Shown here: in pieces, positions 1 through 12,408 of the stretch
Position numbering within the stretch: position 1 is the stretch's first letter
Layout of the letters: every line of letters begins with the position of its first letter
Assembly: GCA_012845835.1 (NCBI GenBank)
Contig: JABAKD010000005.1
Span: 11,204,705-11,268,704 of the forward strand
Reading direction: 5' to 3'
Length of the DNA stretch: 64,000 bases
From: Undaria pinnatifida
Taxonomy: Eukaryota > Sar > Phaeophyceae > Laminariales > Alariaceae
Made by a program: the position numbers and the translations under genes
The notes under the pieces: generated by a model
Databases searched by the model: none
Seen by the model: the letters and a program-made list of their open reading frames with translations, nothing else
What the model was told of the DNA's origin: nothing

Positions 1-442
1 CGGTCGACTAGTAGTCAGTACACTACACCCCTCGTCAAACACGCGCAAATTCATAACATGCGACCTTGTGGGTAAGTGACGGCACCCGTTCCCTCTCAGG
101 TCTTGCATTCCTAAAATTCCTGCTTTCTCGAGATGCTGGCCATGCACAGGGCCGGCGAACATGCCTTTCCAGATCAGCTGAGTGAAGTATGTATGTGGGG
201 CAAGCACCGAGATACGGCACCTGTCGACTCTCTGCCATCGACTGGGAGCTTCTGCACATCCTGATTTATTGGCCGCACCCGCCTTCAACGAAACATGTGA
301 AACATTGCAGAAGCCTGTAGGCGCGGCGATGCCCATATATAACAGCCCTCATGGGCAGGTCTGCAGGTATTTCGCCTCCAACCAGCTCTTGCTTCAAAAC
401 CTGTGCGGAGATTCCGCGTCCCGCCATACTGCTGGCTGGATG

Positions 443-3400
443 TCAATACATTACGAAGAAGCTATGACGAAGTCCAAACTCCCCGATATCACGGACGCTT
501 GTACGCATTTTTACAAACCTTCCCCCCTCAGGTTTATCGCAACCGGTCTTGTGCTCGTGTGAAGAATCGTACATGTAGCTGTGTTCGGGCATACCAGCAA
601 ACTCTGTCACTGCAGCCACAACATGAGTGAAGTTCTTGAACATGTCAGACGAATCGATGATCATCACCTGAGGCGGTGCGTAGTTCGGGGAAGAGACAAA
701 AACGTGGGCAGTCAGGCTCTGGGGACAGTGGTTTACTGCGAAAATGGCGGCGCATGAAATGCTGCGGGTGTTTGACTCGTCGAGGTGTACGGTAGTACTC
801 GTAGGAATGCCATAAAGCGTGAGATGGACCCCCTGCGGTTGCCTATATTGAGCCGAATCGCGGCATGCATAGCGTGCTTTGCGGGGTTTCATGCGTTATC
901 CCTTTCTGAGAGTATGGTGCATTGAACGGTGCAGAAATGTGATGTATATTGTGCAAGCTCACCACGCTTAGGAAGACGGTTTCTTCGGCTATGGTTCGAA
1001 ATGTTGCTGCCAGTCCCGGACAATGCTACAGTAGGGGGGGTTATGTCGTTTTACCCCCCTTTGGTCACATTTTTTTTCAATGGCTCGGTGTCACTTGGGC
1101 GAGTGAGCACCCTGTTCCTTACGGTCGAAGTTTTTTGTGCTTCTTGACATTCTCCATATTCACACGAAAAGGGATGCTTAGCTAAGCTGCACCCCAAAGA
1201 AGTCGCCGGACGTGTTTTAACAAAGTATGGTACAGAATCACTCGCGCGAGTGGCTCATACTCGGTAGTGAAAACTGAGGGTATCCCTCTACCATAGCGTA
1301 TGGCATGTGGGGAAGCTGCCGGAGGTTTCGTATAAGGAGCAACGCTGAGATTGAACGTTGTTGATGTCGCGCACTCGAATATTCTCACTACCATGGCTGA
1401 GGAACCGCCTCACCTGCGAACGGTCGAACACCCTGAACCATCTCTCGAACTGCTCGGCGTACACACCTCTGTAGAGCGGGTTGAAATTATACATTGCTTC
1501 ATAGCAGGCCCACAAGTCGGACGTAGACGCATTTTCCCCTCGACAGACCGCGGTGTACGGCTGGTAGGCCTCTTCTGCCTGAATCCATGGGAGCAGCGCG
1601 TAGAATCACGTTTGCTCGAAACAGTGGAATCTCGATCTGGACCCAATCGCCGATACAACTGTACTGCTTAGAAGACATTTCTCCGTTAGAACGCGGGGGG
1701 CTGAGGGGAGTCATCTACCCGTTATACCAGGTATAGTTATTGCCCGGCGTATGCGTAGTAACTCTGGCTGTTAGGCGCTGCTGTCGGAGCTGAGGGGGAG
1801 CACATCCCCGACAATCAGGCCATCCTCAATGACTTTGATCACCTTGTTTGGGACCATTCGGTACACCCTCATTCTTAAGAGTTTACTATTTGGTCGTCTC
1901 CCTTCGGTAAAAAATATTCAAGCTTTAGCCAAATGTGCCATTGGCTTGAACGACGAAGAACAATAGCCTGCAGTTATAGTGAACAGAATACAACTAAACC
2001 TTTAAGTTCTTAGTCTGATTTCTATCCAATTTTAACCATCCTCCTTAAGGCATCATTTTTGAAGCTAGTACCCAACCAACGCTTTTGCATCGTTCAAAGC
2101 CTCCTCCCTCGAAACAGGTTAGATGAATTCTACATTTTAGTACTTGTTGGTACTGCTTTTTGGCAGCAAAGGGTGTGTGAAATTACAATACGATGCGATG
2201 TAAGCAATAGTGGCGACGAGACGTACGACCTGGTCACTGGTGAGCAATATGCCACGATCTTTCTGCGCTAGGACCAGCCTAATTCGCACACCTCCCACAA
2301 CAGCATGGTTCATGATAACATCGCATTAGTTGAACTATTTGTCGATCGCTATATTTACATCCGAAGACAATAAACGACAACATAATTCACGTAGCATGCT
2401 CTATATGGTTGCTTTGGGCGAAAAAGAAACGAATCAAGAAGATTTATTTTCATATTCGTTGCGTCCACATGCACGCAGCTCGAACACCATCATACTCCCC
2501 CCAAGCGTCATTAGATCGGCCTTATTGTCGCCTTGGGCTCTACTCTAATGAGTAATAATACGCCCTCCCCGCTGTGAAGCATATCCCTGGACAGATCGAG
2601 ATCTCTTGGCTGACCTCAGCTTTGTGTCGATCGAACGGAAGAAGCATTTCCACGGCCGAACATGAAGCATACAGATTAAGCTGCACTCAAAACCGGCCAG
2701 CAAAAACCAACATCGATCCGAGATTGGCGTTTTTCCCTCGTACAACCGGCCTTCAAAGGCTATGCCCCCACGCTGCTGCAGACCAATACATACGAATACA
2801 CTTCAAGCGGTACAACAGTCTTCCGGTCGTTCGGCATCCGCGGCCGCGGAGCGCCTCCTCCGAATTTTGCTCGGGCATCGGTGCGAGTTTACCATTCATT
2901 CGGAGAGAAAAAAAACATCTGCAGGAAACAACACGGTCTCTACTCCCTCATGAACACAATATTCCACATACATACCTGACATGTGAACTACAAATTACGC
3001 ATATCGCAACGTTGAACGAATGTAGCTTGTTCGTTGTCGGTGCATCTCCCCTGTACTCACCCTGGCCAGGTAGTCTTTAGCCTCTCCAGGATGGTGAAAC
3101 AGAGTGCGGACCGCTTCGTACCTTGACCCGAAGGTAACGTCGTATTTCTTTTTGCACATGTGCATCCTCATATTGGAGAAATATCTGTCATAGTAACGAG
3201 ATGGGCGTATGTATGCGCAAGTCACGCTGATGCGTTCTTTGTGCAGGGCACGGCGCACGAGCCGAATCATTTTTTGTCTGGCATTCACCCGCGGTGTCTC
3301 TGCAGTATTTCGTTAATTCTTGAGTTTATATAGGTCCATGATATTTCCCGCGTAACCGTCTGAAATCTGCTCTCTGTTCATTAGCTGCCTTCGTACGTCG

Positions 3401-5939
3401 GCATTGATGGCCTGCGCTCCATACTATCCATTGGAACAAAAGAATAGTTTGCCCCGATCACGCGGCATTCGTTTTCCCGAGCACGATTCGAGGCAGCAGC
3501 AGATGACGCACGCAATTGGTTTGTCGTGTTGATACAATATGGGCAGATGGCAGCCAAAGTTTGCAGTGGTAGTATTCGATGTACTTGGCGGACGTTGCAA
3601 ACTAAGGATGAATTTTCTTGCCACCAGCGGGCTAAAGAGGTAAATGAAATATACCATTGCTAGGGAGCGAGAAGGGAGGAAAAAGCGAGAGGTACGTGCG
3701 TACAGCCTGCATTGACCAACTCTGGTGAATATGCGTTCCACAGAAGCGTGTGTTGACTTACACCTGCGCACAAGTCTGAAGTATGGTGTGTATGATTGTA
3801 TAAAACCTATAGAGATGGGTGGATTTAAACAGCTGATATGATTAGCGGTCCCACTCTTCCAAATGTTGAGTTGAGCCCTCATTGGCTCAGTGTACTATTG
3901 CTGCTCCTTTAGTTGTCTTCGGGTGTGCATTTTCAGATTGTCTTTCCTTCTTCGGCGGAGACGACGATAATATAAAATATATACTTGTGCCTGTTTTACG
4001 ACTGCTGCCGAGGGCCCATCGACGGCTCCCACCTTGACATGCTCTACCACATGATAGGGGTGCCCTTCTGTTAGTTATCTTTGGCTGTTTCTGTTTCTTT
4101 TTTTCGAATGACAGAGCTGCTTAACCCAAAAACATCGTAAATACGCCATCGCTTTGCATAATGCTCATCGCGTACTTGGGCCATGGGATTCTTCATCCAG
4201 TGGCAGTTTTACATTTCCCCAGGTAACATTTTTTGGGAGAGATCTTACGCTTTAAAATTGAAGAACCTCAGGAAAAAAGTGGCGCACCTCTGCCGTAGAA
4301 CGCTTCTACAGGTACATTCATTTACGAGGAACGGCGCTGGCCGACCTACCGTTTCTTGGAGAAATACGAACTAATCGGTAGATACTAGTCCCTACTACCC
4401 ATCATTTTTTTTTGTCTGATGACCTTCCTGTACGGGAAACACGGCCCCGTATTTGCAAATCCGGCATTCGTAAAATATGATGCGTTAAGGTCAAGAAACA
4501 CGCGTACGTTAAGCGATCGCGTGATGATGGCCCTTACTACGATTGTTCAGTAGGATAATAGTCCATGCTGCGGAACATTGAGCAGATCGGCTGCTGTACT
4601 GGCGAGCAATGATTACCGGCTGGTTCACAGTACCCAACCCCACAAATATTCCCCGGCGAATGTCCACGCCGTTTTTCGATTCAGACCGTGAAATTTTGGC
4701 ACAGGTCTTCTTTGTGCCCATGTGACGACTTCACCCGTGTGTGTGTTTTTTTATATTGATTTTCGTCAGTCACGATTTTTCGGAAAATTTGGACCACCTC
4801 AGCTAAAATATTTTTGCCGAAAACAAAAGTGACCCCCGCTCGGAGGTCAGACCTCGGGATGGGCAAGTACAACATCTGTGCAAAATTTCAGGATATATTT
4901 CATCAAAAACCGCTACAACAATTGGACACTTGGGCTTTTGTGCGTAAAAATGAGTAGGAGACGCTATTTCCTTAAATGGCTTGGTTTTGGTGTAGGAACC
5001 CGTTTTGTCGCTATATTCTGCATGGTGTTGAACATAGGCAATTCAGATCTTGTTTTTCGTTGCGCAAAGCATCCTACAGACATGCCTTGGAGTACGGCCG
5101 ACCGGATCGTGCAAAATGCGGCGCGATTGCTTGTCGCCCCCGCATTTGGAAAAAGCCTAAATAATTTTATTCTAAAATTTGAAGGCCTGTCATTGGTGGA
5201 TGCGATTTTCGCTCTTAGAGACAGCCTTCGGCCGGTGTAAAGAATAATTGGCCTTTTCACCTTCTTGCACTTATCATGGGGGTCAGTATGATACCAAACA
5301 TTCACTCTTTTGTGACTAGATATTGAGAGCGGCATTTATGAGGGGGATATTTTGTTTTATTTTGCTTGAATCAGCCTGTCTGTGCCATAAATAATAGCAG
5401 CACAGTAGTTCCTAACATTCACCGCTTTTGGTATTTTGCAAAACCCACATGAACGTGATACAATCACCCAGCCTTGTTCGTTTCCAACCGAAGTGGTTTT
5501 CATCGAGGCCATCCTTCTCCTCAGAAACCCCCATTCTCATCCCGGACCGGAAATTATCCGTGCCCGGAACGCAGCATAGGGTGGCGAGAACAACCCAAAT
5601 CCCTGTAAAATCGAATTTCATGTGAAAACCTAGAGCGAACAAAGCACCTGTCTGTAGGATCCCGAAGAACGACGACGAACTTGCCGCCAGGACGGACCAT
5701 CTTTATTCGGTAAGGCGCTAAAGGAGAAAAAATGTACCGCGGAGCCGAGTCCACGATTACCTTGTCAGCCCGAAACGTGCCCGACCTCTTGTCGAAGAAC
5801 GAGCATTTCTTGATATTCACATCGGGGACGTCCAACGGCAGCACGGGCGGGGTCGTGTCGGGAGGCACACGTGAGCTGTGGCTCTCAGTGGCTATTCCGG
5901 TGCAAATTTCAAGGTCCAAGCTACATGAATCGCACCACC
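443..5939 (-). CDS. Sulfotransferase, 3' four exons of a spliced gene
   Basis: Exons run 5939-5648, 3184-3061, 1578-1414 and 667-443 (stop). Introns are 2463, 1482 and 746 bp, with donors GTGCTT, GTGAGT, GTGAGG and acceptors ending ACAG, TCAG, TCAG. Phases agree at every junction and give about 268 residues. Exon 1 has VDSAPRY, the pre-strand motif of carbohydrate sulfotransferases, then VVVLRDPTDR. Joining it to exon 2 (YFSNM) restores the R-x7-S 3'-phosphate PAPS site. Exon 3 has GVYAEQFERWFRVFDRSQ and exon 4 VMIIDSSDMFKNF followed by EFAGMPEH, the usual C-terminal sulfotransferase order. The family transfers sulfate from PAPS to sugars or other hydroxyls, typically in the Golgi. I could not find the upstream exon with the 5'-PAPS loop (P-x-GTT-like), so the 5' end is open and the 5939 acceptor is uncertain. 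No frameshift or internal stop is visible, so the gene may be functional. A MITE lies in the last intron. Confidence 0.85.
1025..1297. mobile_element. MITE-like element M1, copy in intron
   Basis: Short element with inverted ends: left GCTACAGTAGGGGGG, right end reverse complement GCTATGGTAGAGGG. It carries the palindrome ACTCGCGCGAGT at 1240-1251 followed by TGGCTC. The same ends and palindrome recur at 11740-12408 and 42529-43012. It has no coding capacity and lies in the last intron of the sulfotransferase gene. Confidence 0.65.
4085..4330 (+). repeat. Dispersed repeat R4, copy 1
   Basis: Shares its order of blocks with 44022-44232: CTTAACCC, a CGCCAT/CGGCAT block, GGTGGCAGTTTTA-like text, GAGGAACCTCAGaAAA and a GTACCACGCGTC-like end. 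A third, minus-strand copy is at 34290-34440. It sits in the first intron of the sulfotransferase gene. No coding potential or class is apparent; the end resembles a terminal repeat of a non-autonomous element. Confidence 0.55.
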
Positions 5940-8400
5940 CTGCATAGGTTGTTCACACCAAGTTCACGGCCTCGTATATTTTGACACTAATTTATCTCAA
6001 AACAGATACTCATTTTTGCCTGCTATTGTTTCTGTTTGTGCTGCTGCTGCTGTTCTGCTGAACGGAAAGGTCGCTTCATACTCTGCGTGGCGTCTGCAGT
6101 CAACAAATCAAATAGGCCATCGCTTCGCGTTCTATTGTGGGTTCCGACGTGTGCGATGAAGTCAGAAGCACCCACGCAATCGGGATAGGCTGTATACCAA
6201 CGGTAGGTAGGCGGTCTCCGCAGCTCCTACACGTACGACGCTGGGCGATTCCAATGCCTATTTACGACTAAGGCTGCGGTAAGTTGGATACCCTATGCAG
6301 GTTAGATTCTGTTGCCACTCAAGCCCGAATTTTCTATATCGATTTTTGTGCAAAGTGCAACTATTAGTTTCATGACCGTGAACACCACGAAAGCAATCAC
6401 AACAATATAATTATGTTAGCCATTTCGGCGAGTGGCTCTGAGCCGTTGACAAACGAAACGTTTTTTTAGTAAAAATGGCTACTTCACTACACCCCCATGC
6501 AACACCCTGTGGTTTTCGCTCAGATATCTTCCGTACCTTGGTCGCAAACATTTTCGCGTACTCGGCCAGGATTAGCCCAGCATCCTCGTAACCAAGACTC
6601 TTATCTAGACCGTCTCCCTCCCAATTGCCAACCGTTGGGTAGCTGTAGGAAGCCGAAGGTTAAAAGCAGCAAACGAAGACGGGGGAATGACGTGAGATAC
6701 GGGTGAGGCATGGATGGGAGGAAGGGAGGGGAGACGAGAGGAATTGTGGTCTTCCCGGTGAGGTCGTAGAAGAGATTGGGTAGACTGGAGCAGACCACCC
6801 AGCACCACATAGGAAATACATTGTTTGAGAAACGACGAGGCGTTATCTTAGTACGAAGGGATTCGAACAAAGGAGAGGGCGCTCAACACAGCGCACGTGC
6901 GATTAATGTGCAAGTGATCGACTGGGCAGGGAAGCAGAGTGAAGGGTTGCTACGAACGCTGTTCATCATCGATCGAGGGACCGAGCTATGCCCGCGATGT
7001 GGTAGTTTTTACAAACTGGGGCTTTCTCCTCACGGGGGCAATCACGAGACCGACGAAGGCGGTCATTCAGAGGGCGTCGCATTCGATATGCTCGACGCGT
7101 ACATATACTACTGTACCTAGGAACAACATACTGAGGGGTTCGCCAAGCTCCGCGGTTTTCCTCAAGTTGCAACCTGCATTCTGAACTCTCGGTTGTTTCA
7201 CCCCTCTCGTGCGTCGATTCCAAATCCGACCGCGGTTGCCGCCGCTCTATCGCTTCAACATTGGAGCGCAACCGATTCAGCTAGCGCAGCAAAAACAACG
7301 CGGCCAGGATCCCGAAAAGAAGGTAAAACGCTTCGAGCTGCAGTCCCCTGCAGTTCTAAAGAAGTGCCCAAACCTTAACAGTGGTTCTCGGTCTAGGGGC
7401 AGCCACAGTTCACCATCTCACAGGCATTTTCGGGCGCCGATGCTCGACGAACCCTAAACGTCGGAACAGGCTTGGCGCGCGGTGATTGAAGCCGCCCCAA
7501 ACATTGACGACGCCTAAGACGGCATTGGCAACTAGCTCAAGTCCACGCGAGATCACACAGCAATATTTTGGATGCCCCGTACGGAGGCATTTCGCGTACA
7601 TATAACACCAGTTGAAAAATGAGTATGACACCTGCAAACAAAATCCTTACTTCGAACGTTAGACGAAAATCAGCAAATATCCAATAATGCGGAGCTTTTT
7701 GCGTGCTTCTAGCCTTTTTCTGGACTCCATAACTAACCACCCCTATATTAGTGTTCCTCTATCTTTCCTTCCAAGACCTGCGCCAGACAACAATGAGAGT
7801 TCTGTCATCCGCTTGGTGAGCAGCAAGATTTCGGTGCAAACCGATTTTTCATCGGTGATGTACCCGTTGCATTAGGCTACCGGGCGTGAATTGAAGAATT
7901 TCGGCGATTCCGGTATCGTTTGGTGTTGCTGGCTCGCAAGTTCGAACTCACGAAAACATTTCGTGAGTCGTTTCTGGCTGCCTACGACTGCTGGCCGGCG
8001 CATCCGATCATACCCCCGTCTAGGAGCCTCCCTCCTATTTTGCCGGCCGCGGTTGCTTGTGGGGAGCTACATCTGCCCGCTAGTGAAGTGCATACGTTGT
8101 GTTGGGGGTTGTCTTCTGTTTCATTTTGTGTACCCCAAAAGTCGAGGTGTGGACCTCTGCTGAAACCAAGAGGGACCCCGACCTGAAGCGACCCACGGCA
8201 TCTGTAGATTAAGCCCATTTTTTCATGTCTGTGCTCCACGAACCAGCCGAAGCTCTAAACGCGGCGCGTTAACCTAACCATGCGTTTTCCCGTTGACATA
8301 TAACACCTACATGATAGCGTTACCGGAAAACCGGGGACCAGGGGATGCTTCGGTCCCCCCGTGGTCTCAAGTTTCCCATAGACCTCAAAATAGTCACAAA
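5940..8400. other. Non-coding stretch upstream of the sulfotransferase exons
   Basis: No convincing gene was found on either strand. It should hold the missing 5' exon(s) and promoter of the minus-strand sulfotransferase, but I see no P-loop motif. A short basic-then-hydrophobic ATG frame on the minus strand near 7730 resembles a signal anchor but stops after about 23 codons. Confidence 0.4.
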
Positions 8401-8476
8401 TAATAACCTACCCGCACTAACGTCTCACTCTGACGGATTAATAACCTACCCGCACTAACGTCTCACTCTGACGGAT
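8401..8476. repeat. Perfect 38-bp tandem duplication
   Basis: The 38-bp unit beginning TAATAACCTACCCGCACTAA occurs twice in a row with no differences, at 8401-8438 and 8439-8476. The lack of divergence suggests a recent duplication. Confidence 0.95.
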
Positions 8477-8869
8477 CTTGGTCGAAAAAGTGCACCTCCT
8501 CCCCCTTTCCGCACACCATCGGGTGCGTCAGCAGATTGTGGCGCAAGTTCGTGGTGCCCCCTTTCTGTGATTGTTTGAGATTGAAAGCGGTTAGGGGTGG
8601 CACCAAAGTTCATCAAATAGCACCGAAATTGAAACAAGCAAGCATGGTTTACCTGCTTGAGGTGCATGCGAACACGGGACACCGCGCATTAGCATTTCGT
8701 GGCGACCAGGCACGATACATGAAGCTTGTTAGGGGCAACACTTTGCTGAATACGTACGGATGTCCGGCGGAAAACACGCATGCATGTGCTCCACCTGTGT
8801 TTTCTCACGCTCATCTTTTTTGTTTTCCAGCTCATCTCGTAAGATGTTCTACCCTCATCGACCTTCAGG

Positions 8870-9105
8870 ACAATCTGTGGCCACGATTGACTTCCCCCGG
8901 TACATGCTTTCAATTGCATCGCGCATAGTGTTCTGCATTTGCACATCATTTTAACTGTTCACGCTCGTCGATTTTCTTCAAATTTGCCAACTCACGCCCT
9001 TGCGCTTTCCGCTGTTTCATAGTCATTCTCTAGTCAGGAAACAGTTCACATGAACACGAGTATCCCCTCGGCGAGGCTTGAACGGACGACCTTGACGGCA
9101 GAAGA
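8870..9105 (-). mobile_element. SINE-2, old diverged copy
   Basis: Blocks GGCCACGATTGACTTCCCCCGG, ATCGCGCATAG-GTTC, CTCGTCGATT and ACGAGTATcCcCTCGGCGaGGCTtGAAC follow the same order as in the intact SINE-2 copies at 22939-23230 and 61331-61643, with many substitutions and gaps. Confidence 0.5.
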
Positions 9106-9629
9106 GACGATATTCGCGAACTACTCCATCTGGGAAACCTGTTTTTCAATGAGAGATACACACCGCTAGCTACGATAAAATTTGCTACCTACAGGTTCTA
9201 CGTTTAAACGGGCAAGTAAATAATAAGTCAACATCTAACGTCTAGACGTGGTACGGTATCTAGAATTGGAGATCTTTTCTTCACTTAAAAATCAATATCC
9301 GAATTTTGCTTCGACGGCGTACCCAGTAGTCTGCATACACGTATTTACAATATTGTGTGAACAAATGCCTTTGACGGGTGGATGCCTTGCTGCTCTCAAG
9401 CTTTAACAGGAAGCTGATCGAAGATACGGAGTTCAATATACCACCCGCAACGTGACGTCGAAGACATTCGTTCGCGCAACGCGACCAATGCTTTTAAAAC
9501 TAAGATATTGTGACACTTGAGGAGATCAAACGGTGACATAAAATTAGCTAATCCAACAACTGCAACCCCTACCGCGAGATGAATTTCATGAGGTTGGAGT
9601 CAAAGGCTCAAATATCGGTGCATGGTGTT
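9106..9629. other. No recognised feature
   Basis: AT-rich unique-looking sequence with stop codons in every frame. I see no repeat shared with the rest of the window. Confidence 0.4.
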
Positions 9630-9855
9630 TTTGTTTTACAGAGGCACCAACTCGAGAATGCTTTATAGCGTGGGCCAGGCCGTGGGCAAGCACAACCTGG
9701 CGCGAGTCGGCTAGGGAGCAAAGGCAGGCATTCTTTTGGCACCAATAATGAAGGCCCGCACCGTAGTGGGAGGGGGGGAGAAGAGCCTGCTGAGTAGCCC
9801 CGGATCGGAGTTACGTCTGAGGATAGAGAAAGAGAAAGTGTGCGACGATATTTGG
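9630..9855 (+). mobile_element. SINE-1, 5'-degraded copy
   Basis: Contains the body of SINE-1 in order: a GCGTGGGCAAG block, GGCGCGAGTCGGC, GCACCGTAGTGGGAGG, then CCCCGGATCGGAGTTACGTCTG and the AGAGAAAG end. The tRNA-like head is degraded. Confidence 0.6.
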
Positions 9856-10257
9856 TGGGATGAGCATGTGCACACAAACGTATATAATGATTCGTGTTTT
9901 TAAGAGGACAGGGGTTTGGCCAGGAGTAATTTTCTTCTCAGCCTCAGACCGCTGGCCATGGGAAGCCAAAAGTTTGAAATTCTGTAAGATACCAGCCAAA
10001 CATTGCCTGAACGGTCGCTTATGAATCCAAGTTGGCAGTTTTGTTTTTAAACCTTCCGGAATCCCGGCAAAAAATTGTTTCCCGCAGCGATCTTGGCCAA
10101 CATCGGCTTTGAGAAATTCCCAAGCAAATCTTGGATTAGACTCGGCGCAATTTCGTGTCCTCCACACACTTCGTTGAACGAAATATACGACAGCGTCGTG
10201 AACTCTGAACGTGGCGAGCTCGTTGGGGGCTCCGATCCCCCCCTTGGTGTACAGCGC
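9811..10257 (-). CDS. Hypothetical protein fragment
   Basis: A minus-strand frame stays open for about 148 codons between stops at 10257 and 9811, with protein-like composition. Landmarks are GGIGAPNELATFRVHDAVV near its start, then GKQFFAGIPEGLKTKLPTWI and KRPFRQCLAGILQNF. The only ATG-like start lies inside, so this may be an internal exon. Upstream CCACAG sequences near 10290 could be acceptors. I do not recognise the family. It overlaps the degraded SINE-1 only at its 3' end, so the last 15 or so codons are probably not part of the protein. Confidence 0.35.
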   Translation of the reverse strand, partial: ALYTKGGIGAPNELATFRVHDAVVYFVQRSVWRTRNCAESNPRFAWEFLKADVGQDRCGKQFFAGIPEGLKTKLPTWIHKRPFRQCLAGILQNFKLLASHGQRSEAEKKITPGQTPVLLKTRIIIYVCVHMLIPPNIVAHFLFLYPQT

Positions 10258-11739
10258 TCACTTTACGGCCGGTATTTTGTGACGGGCGTCGATCAGGCTT
10301 CTGTTTTACACGCATTTGGCTGTGGCTGTGGAGATAACTGAGCCAAACACTCTCTGTCCTCTCCCAACTGGCGAAAAACAGAGTTTTGAGAGGATGTGAC
10401 GGAAGACCACAGGACAACACAAACAACCTCTCACGCTTAGGGCTTATAGATCAGGATGAACTCTTCAGCGCCGTCACCTACACTTATGTGGCCTTGTCCG
10501 GAACGAATCGGAGTGAGCATGGGTTATATCTATCTCGAGATCGAAGGTCAATCGTGTTTTGTGGGTAGTGTTGATTAAAGCTTTATGAAAAACAGACAAA
10601 TTAACCTGTTTGACGCATGACCGAAAAAATATCAAGAAAAAAGTACTTCAGTCATAATTTCCACGCATAGCGACTTTACCTGGAATCGTTCAGCAGATAA
10701 ACCCTAAAAATGTTTGGAAACTTGTTGGCCAAACTATCGGCTAACGACGACTACGTTGGGCGTACCTTCTTTCGTTTATCATACATTGGCAGAAAAATAA
10801 TGAAGACAGTACTTTTAGTAGAAGGTTGGTCACATTGGTTTGTTTACGCCTGTGTTGTGTTTCCAAAATAAGATAGCATACGATTATATGTCCTCATTTC
10901 CCATAAGGTCGAAGATGTCTTCGCCCTGTAGATGCCGCGTCGCTTCCAGGTTTGTTGCTTGTGGTACCACTAGTGATGCTCACAAAATCACGCCGTAGCA
11001 TGCAGTAGATGGTCGCTGAGGGGCGTTCATTTCCTCCATATCACACTAGATAGTATATGGCAACGCTACAACCAACCCTTTGAAATGGCAATTGAGTATC
11101 TTCATCTCATGCCTGACAAAGAGGAGACGCGGCCCGGAGATTGCTCACGTATATATAAAGAGGGTGGAAGCTAGGGATAACGTACCCGTACGGTTTGACG
11201 TCACAAGCAAGTTCGGAGCGTTGCAGATGATACATTTAAATGCTCATCTGCTCTGAATAGCTCCTACTAAGTTTATGGGGGACGTGTGCATAAGTCAGAT
11301 GCTACTTTTCTTTATTTGTACGGTACACACTATTCCTAGCAGGCTAGTCGAAGAAGCGTTATGGTTTTGAGTGGCATTCCCGGGGGGGAGACGGCTCCAT
11401 TGTTGCCGGACAAGGACACCCCCCCCCCCCCACCCCCTCATCGCCTCTTCCCCCACCACGTTCCACTTGTTGAGGATGCTCACGTACTTAATGACGAGGC
11501 ACACATGTAACCGTATTTTATGGAGGCTTCGACAATATGGATATCGATATTGATTCCTATTATGTGTTGCCGAATCCGGCATATGTTCTACGAGCTCCCA
11601 CGGGGCGACGATAGTCTATAAAATTATCTTTCTCCATTTGTACATCATGAGTGCCCTTCTGTGAACCTACTCCTATCCGGGCATGTACCAGTGGAGATGC
11701 ACCCGACAACTCTTGTTACTTCCGACCCTGACCTCACAA
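10258..11739. other. No recognised gene
   Basis: Mostly AT-rich sequence with no long protein-like frame. A run of C interrupted by one A lies at about 11410-11431. Nothing else here matches another part of the window. Confidence 0.4.
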
Positions 11740-12408
11740 GGTTACGGTAGGGGGGTAACCCACTTTTTCACTACCAGGTCTGAGCCAAAAAAGGGTATAC
11801 CTCTCTCTGATCAAGGCTACGGTAGGGGGGTAACGCCATTTTTCACTACCGGATCTGAGCCAAAAAAGGGTATACCTCTCTCTGATCAGAGCTACGGTAA
11901 GGGGGTACCCCCAATTTTCACTACCGGGTTTGAGCCAAAAAAGGGCATACCTCTCTCTGACCAAAGCTACGGTTGGGGGCTACCCCCCCATTTTTCACTA
12001 CCGGATCTGAGCCAAAAAAGGGTATACCTCTCTCTGACCAAGGCTACGGTTGGGGGTTACCCGCCCATTTTTCACTACCGGATATGAGCCAAAAAAGGGT
12101 ATACCTTTCTCTGATCAAGGCTACGTACGGTAGGGGGGGTACCCCCAGTTTTCACTACAGTATCAGGTCTTCACTGATCATGTCATACATGTCATACTAG
12201 CGCGAGTGGCTCTGTACCTCCCTGACAAAAACACGTTCGGCGATGTTTTTATTGCAGCGTAGCTAACCATCTTGTTTCGCGTAAACATCGAGAAAGTTGA
12301 ACGGCACGAAGGCCTTGTGGCCGCAAGGAACAAGGGGGTCACTCGTGCGAGTGACACCGAGCCACTGAAAAAAAAAGTGCCCGAAACAACATAACCCCCT
12401 TATACCGT
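11740..12408. mobile_element. MITE-like element M1 with tandemly expanded end
   Basis: The left end is a tandem array (11740-12167) of six units, periods 75, 75, 75, 77 and 77 bp, each holding CTACGGTAGGGGG, TTTTCACTACC, TGAGCCAAAAAAGGG and ATACCTCTCTCTGA. The remainder carries CTAGCGCGAGTGGCTC and CACTCGTGCGAGTG and ends in CCCCCTTATACCGTA, matching the other M1 copies. The long frame across the array is a by-product of the repeat. Confidence 0.7.

Noticed and set aside
4878..5240. 120-codon plus-strand frame
   Set aside because: It lies inside the first intron of the sulfotransferase gene, overlaps an equally long minus-strand frame and has no domain.
11683..12087. Plus-strand frame with an internal repeated peptide
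   Set aside because: The array unit is 75 bp, so a repeated peptide arises automatically; where the period becomes 77 bp the frame changes.
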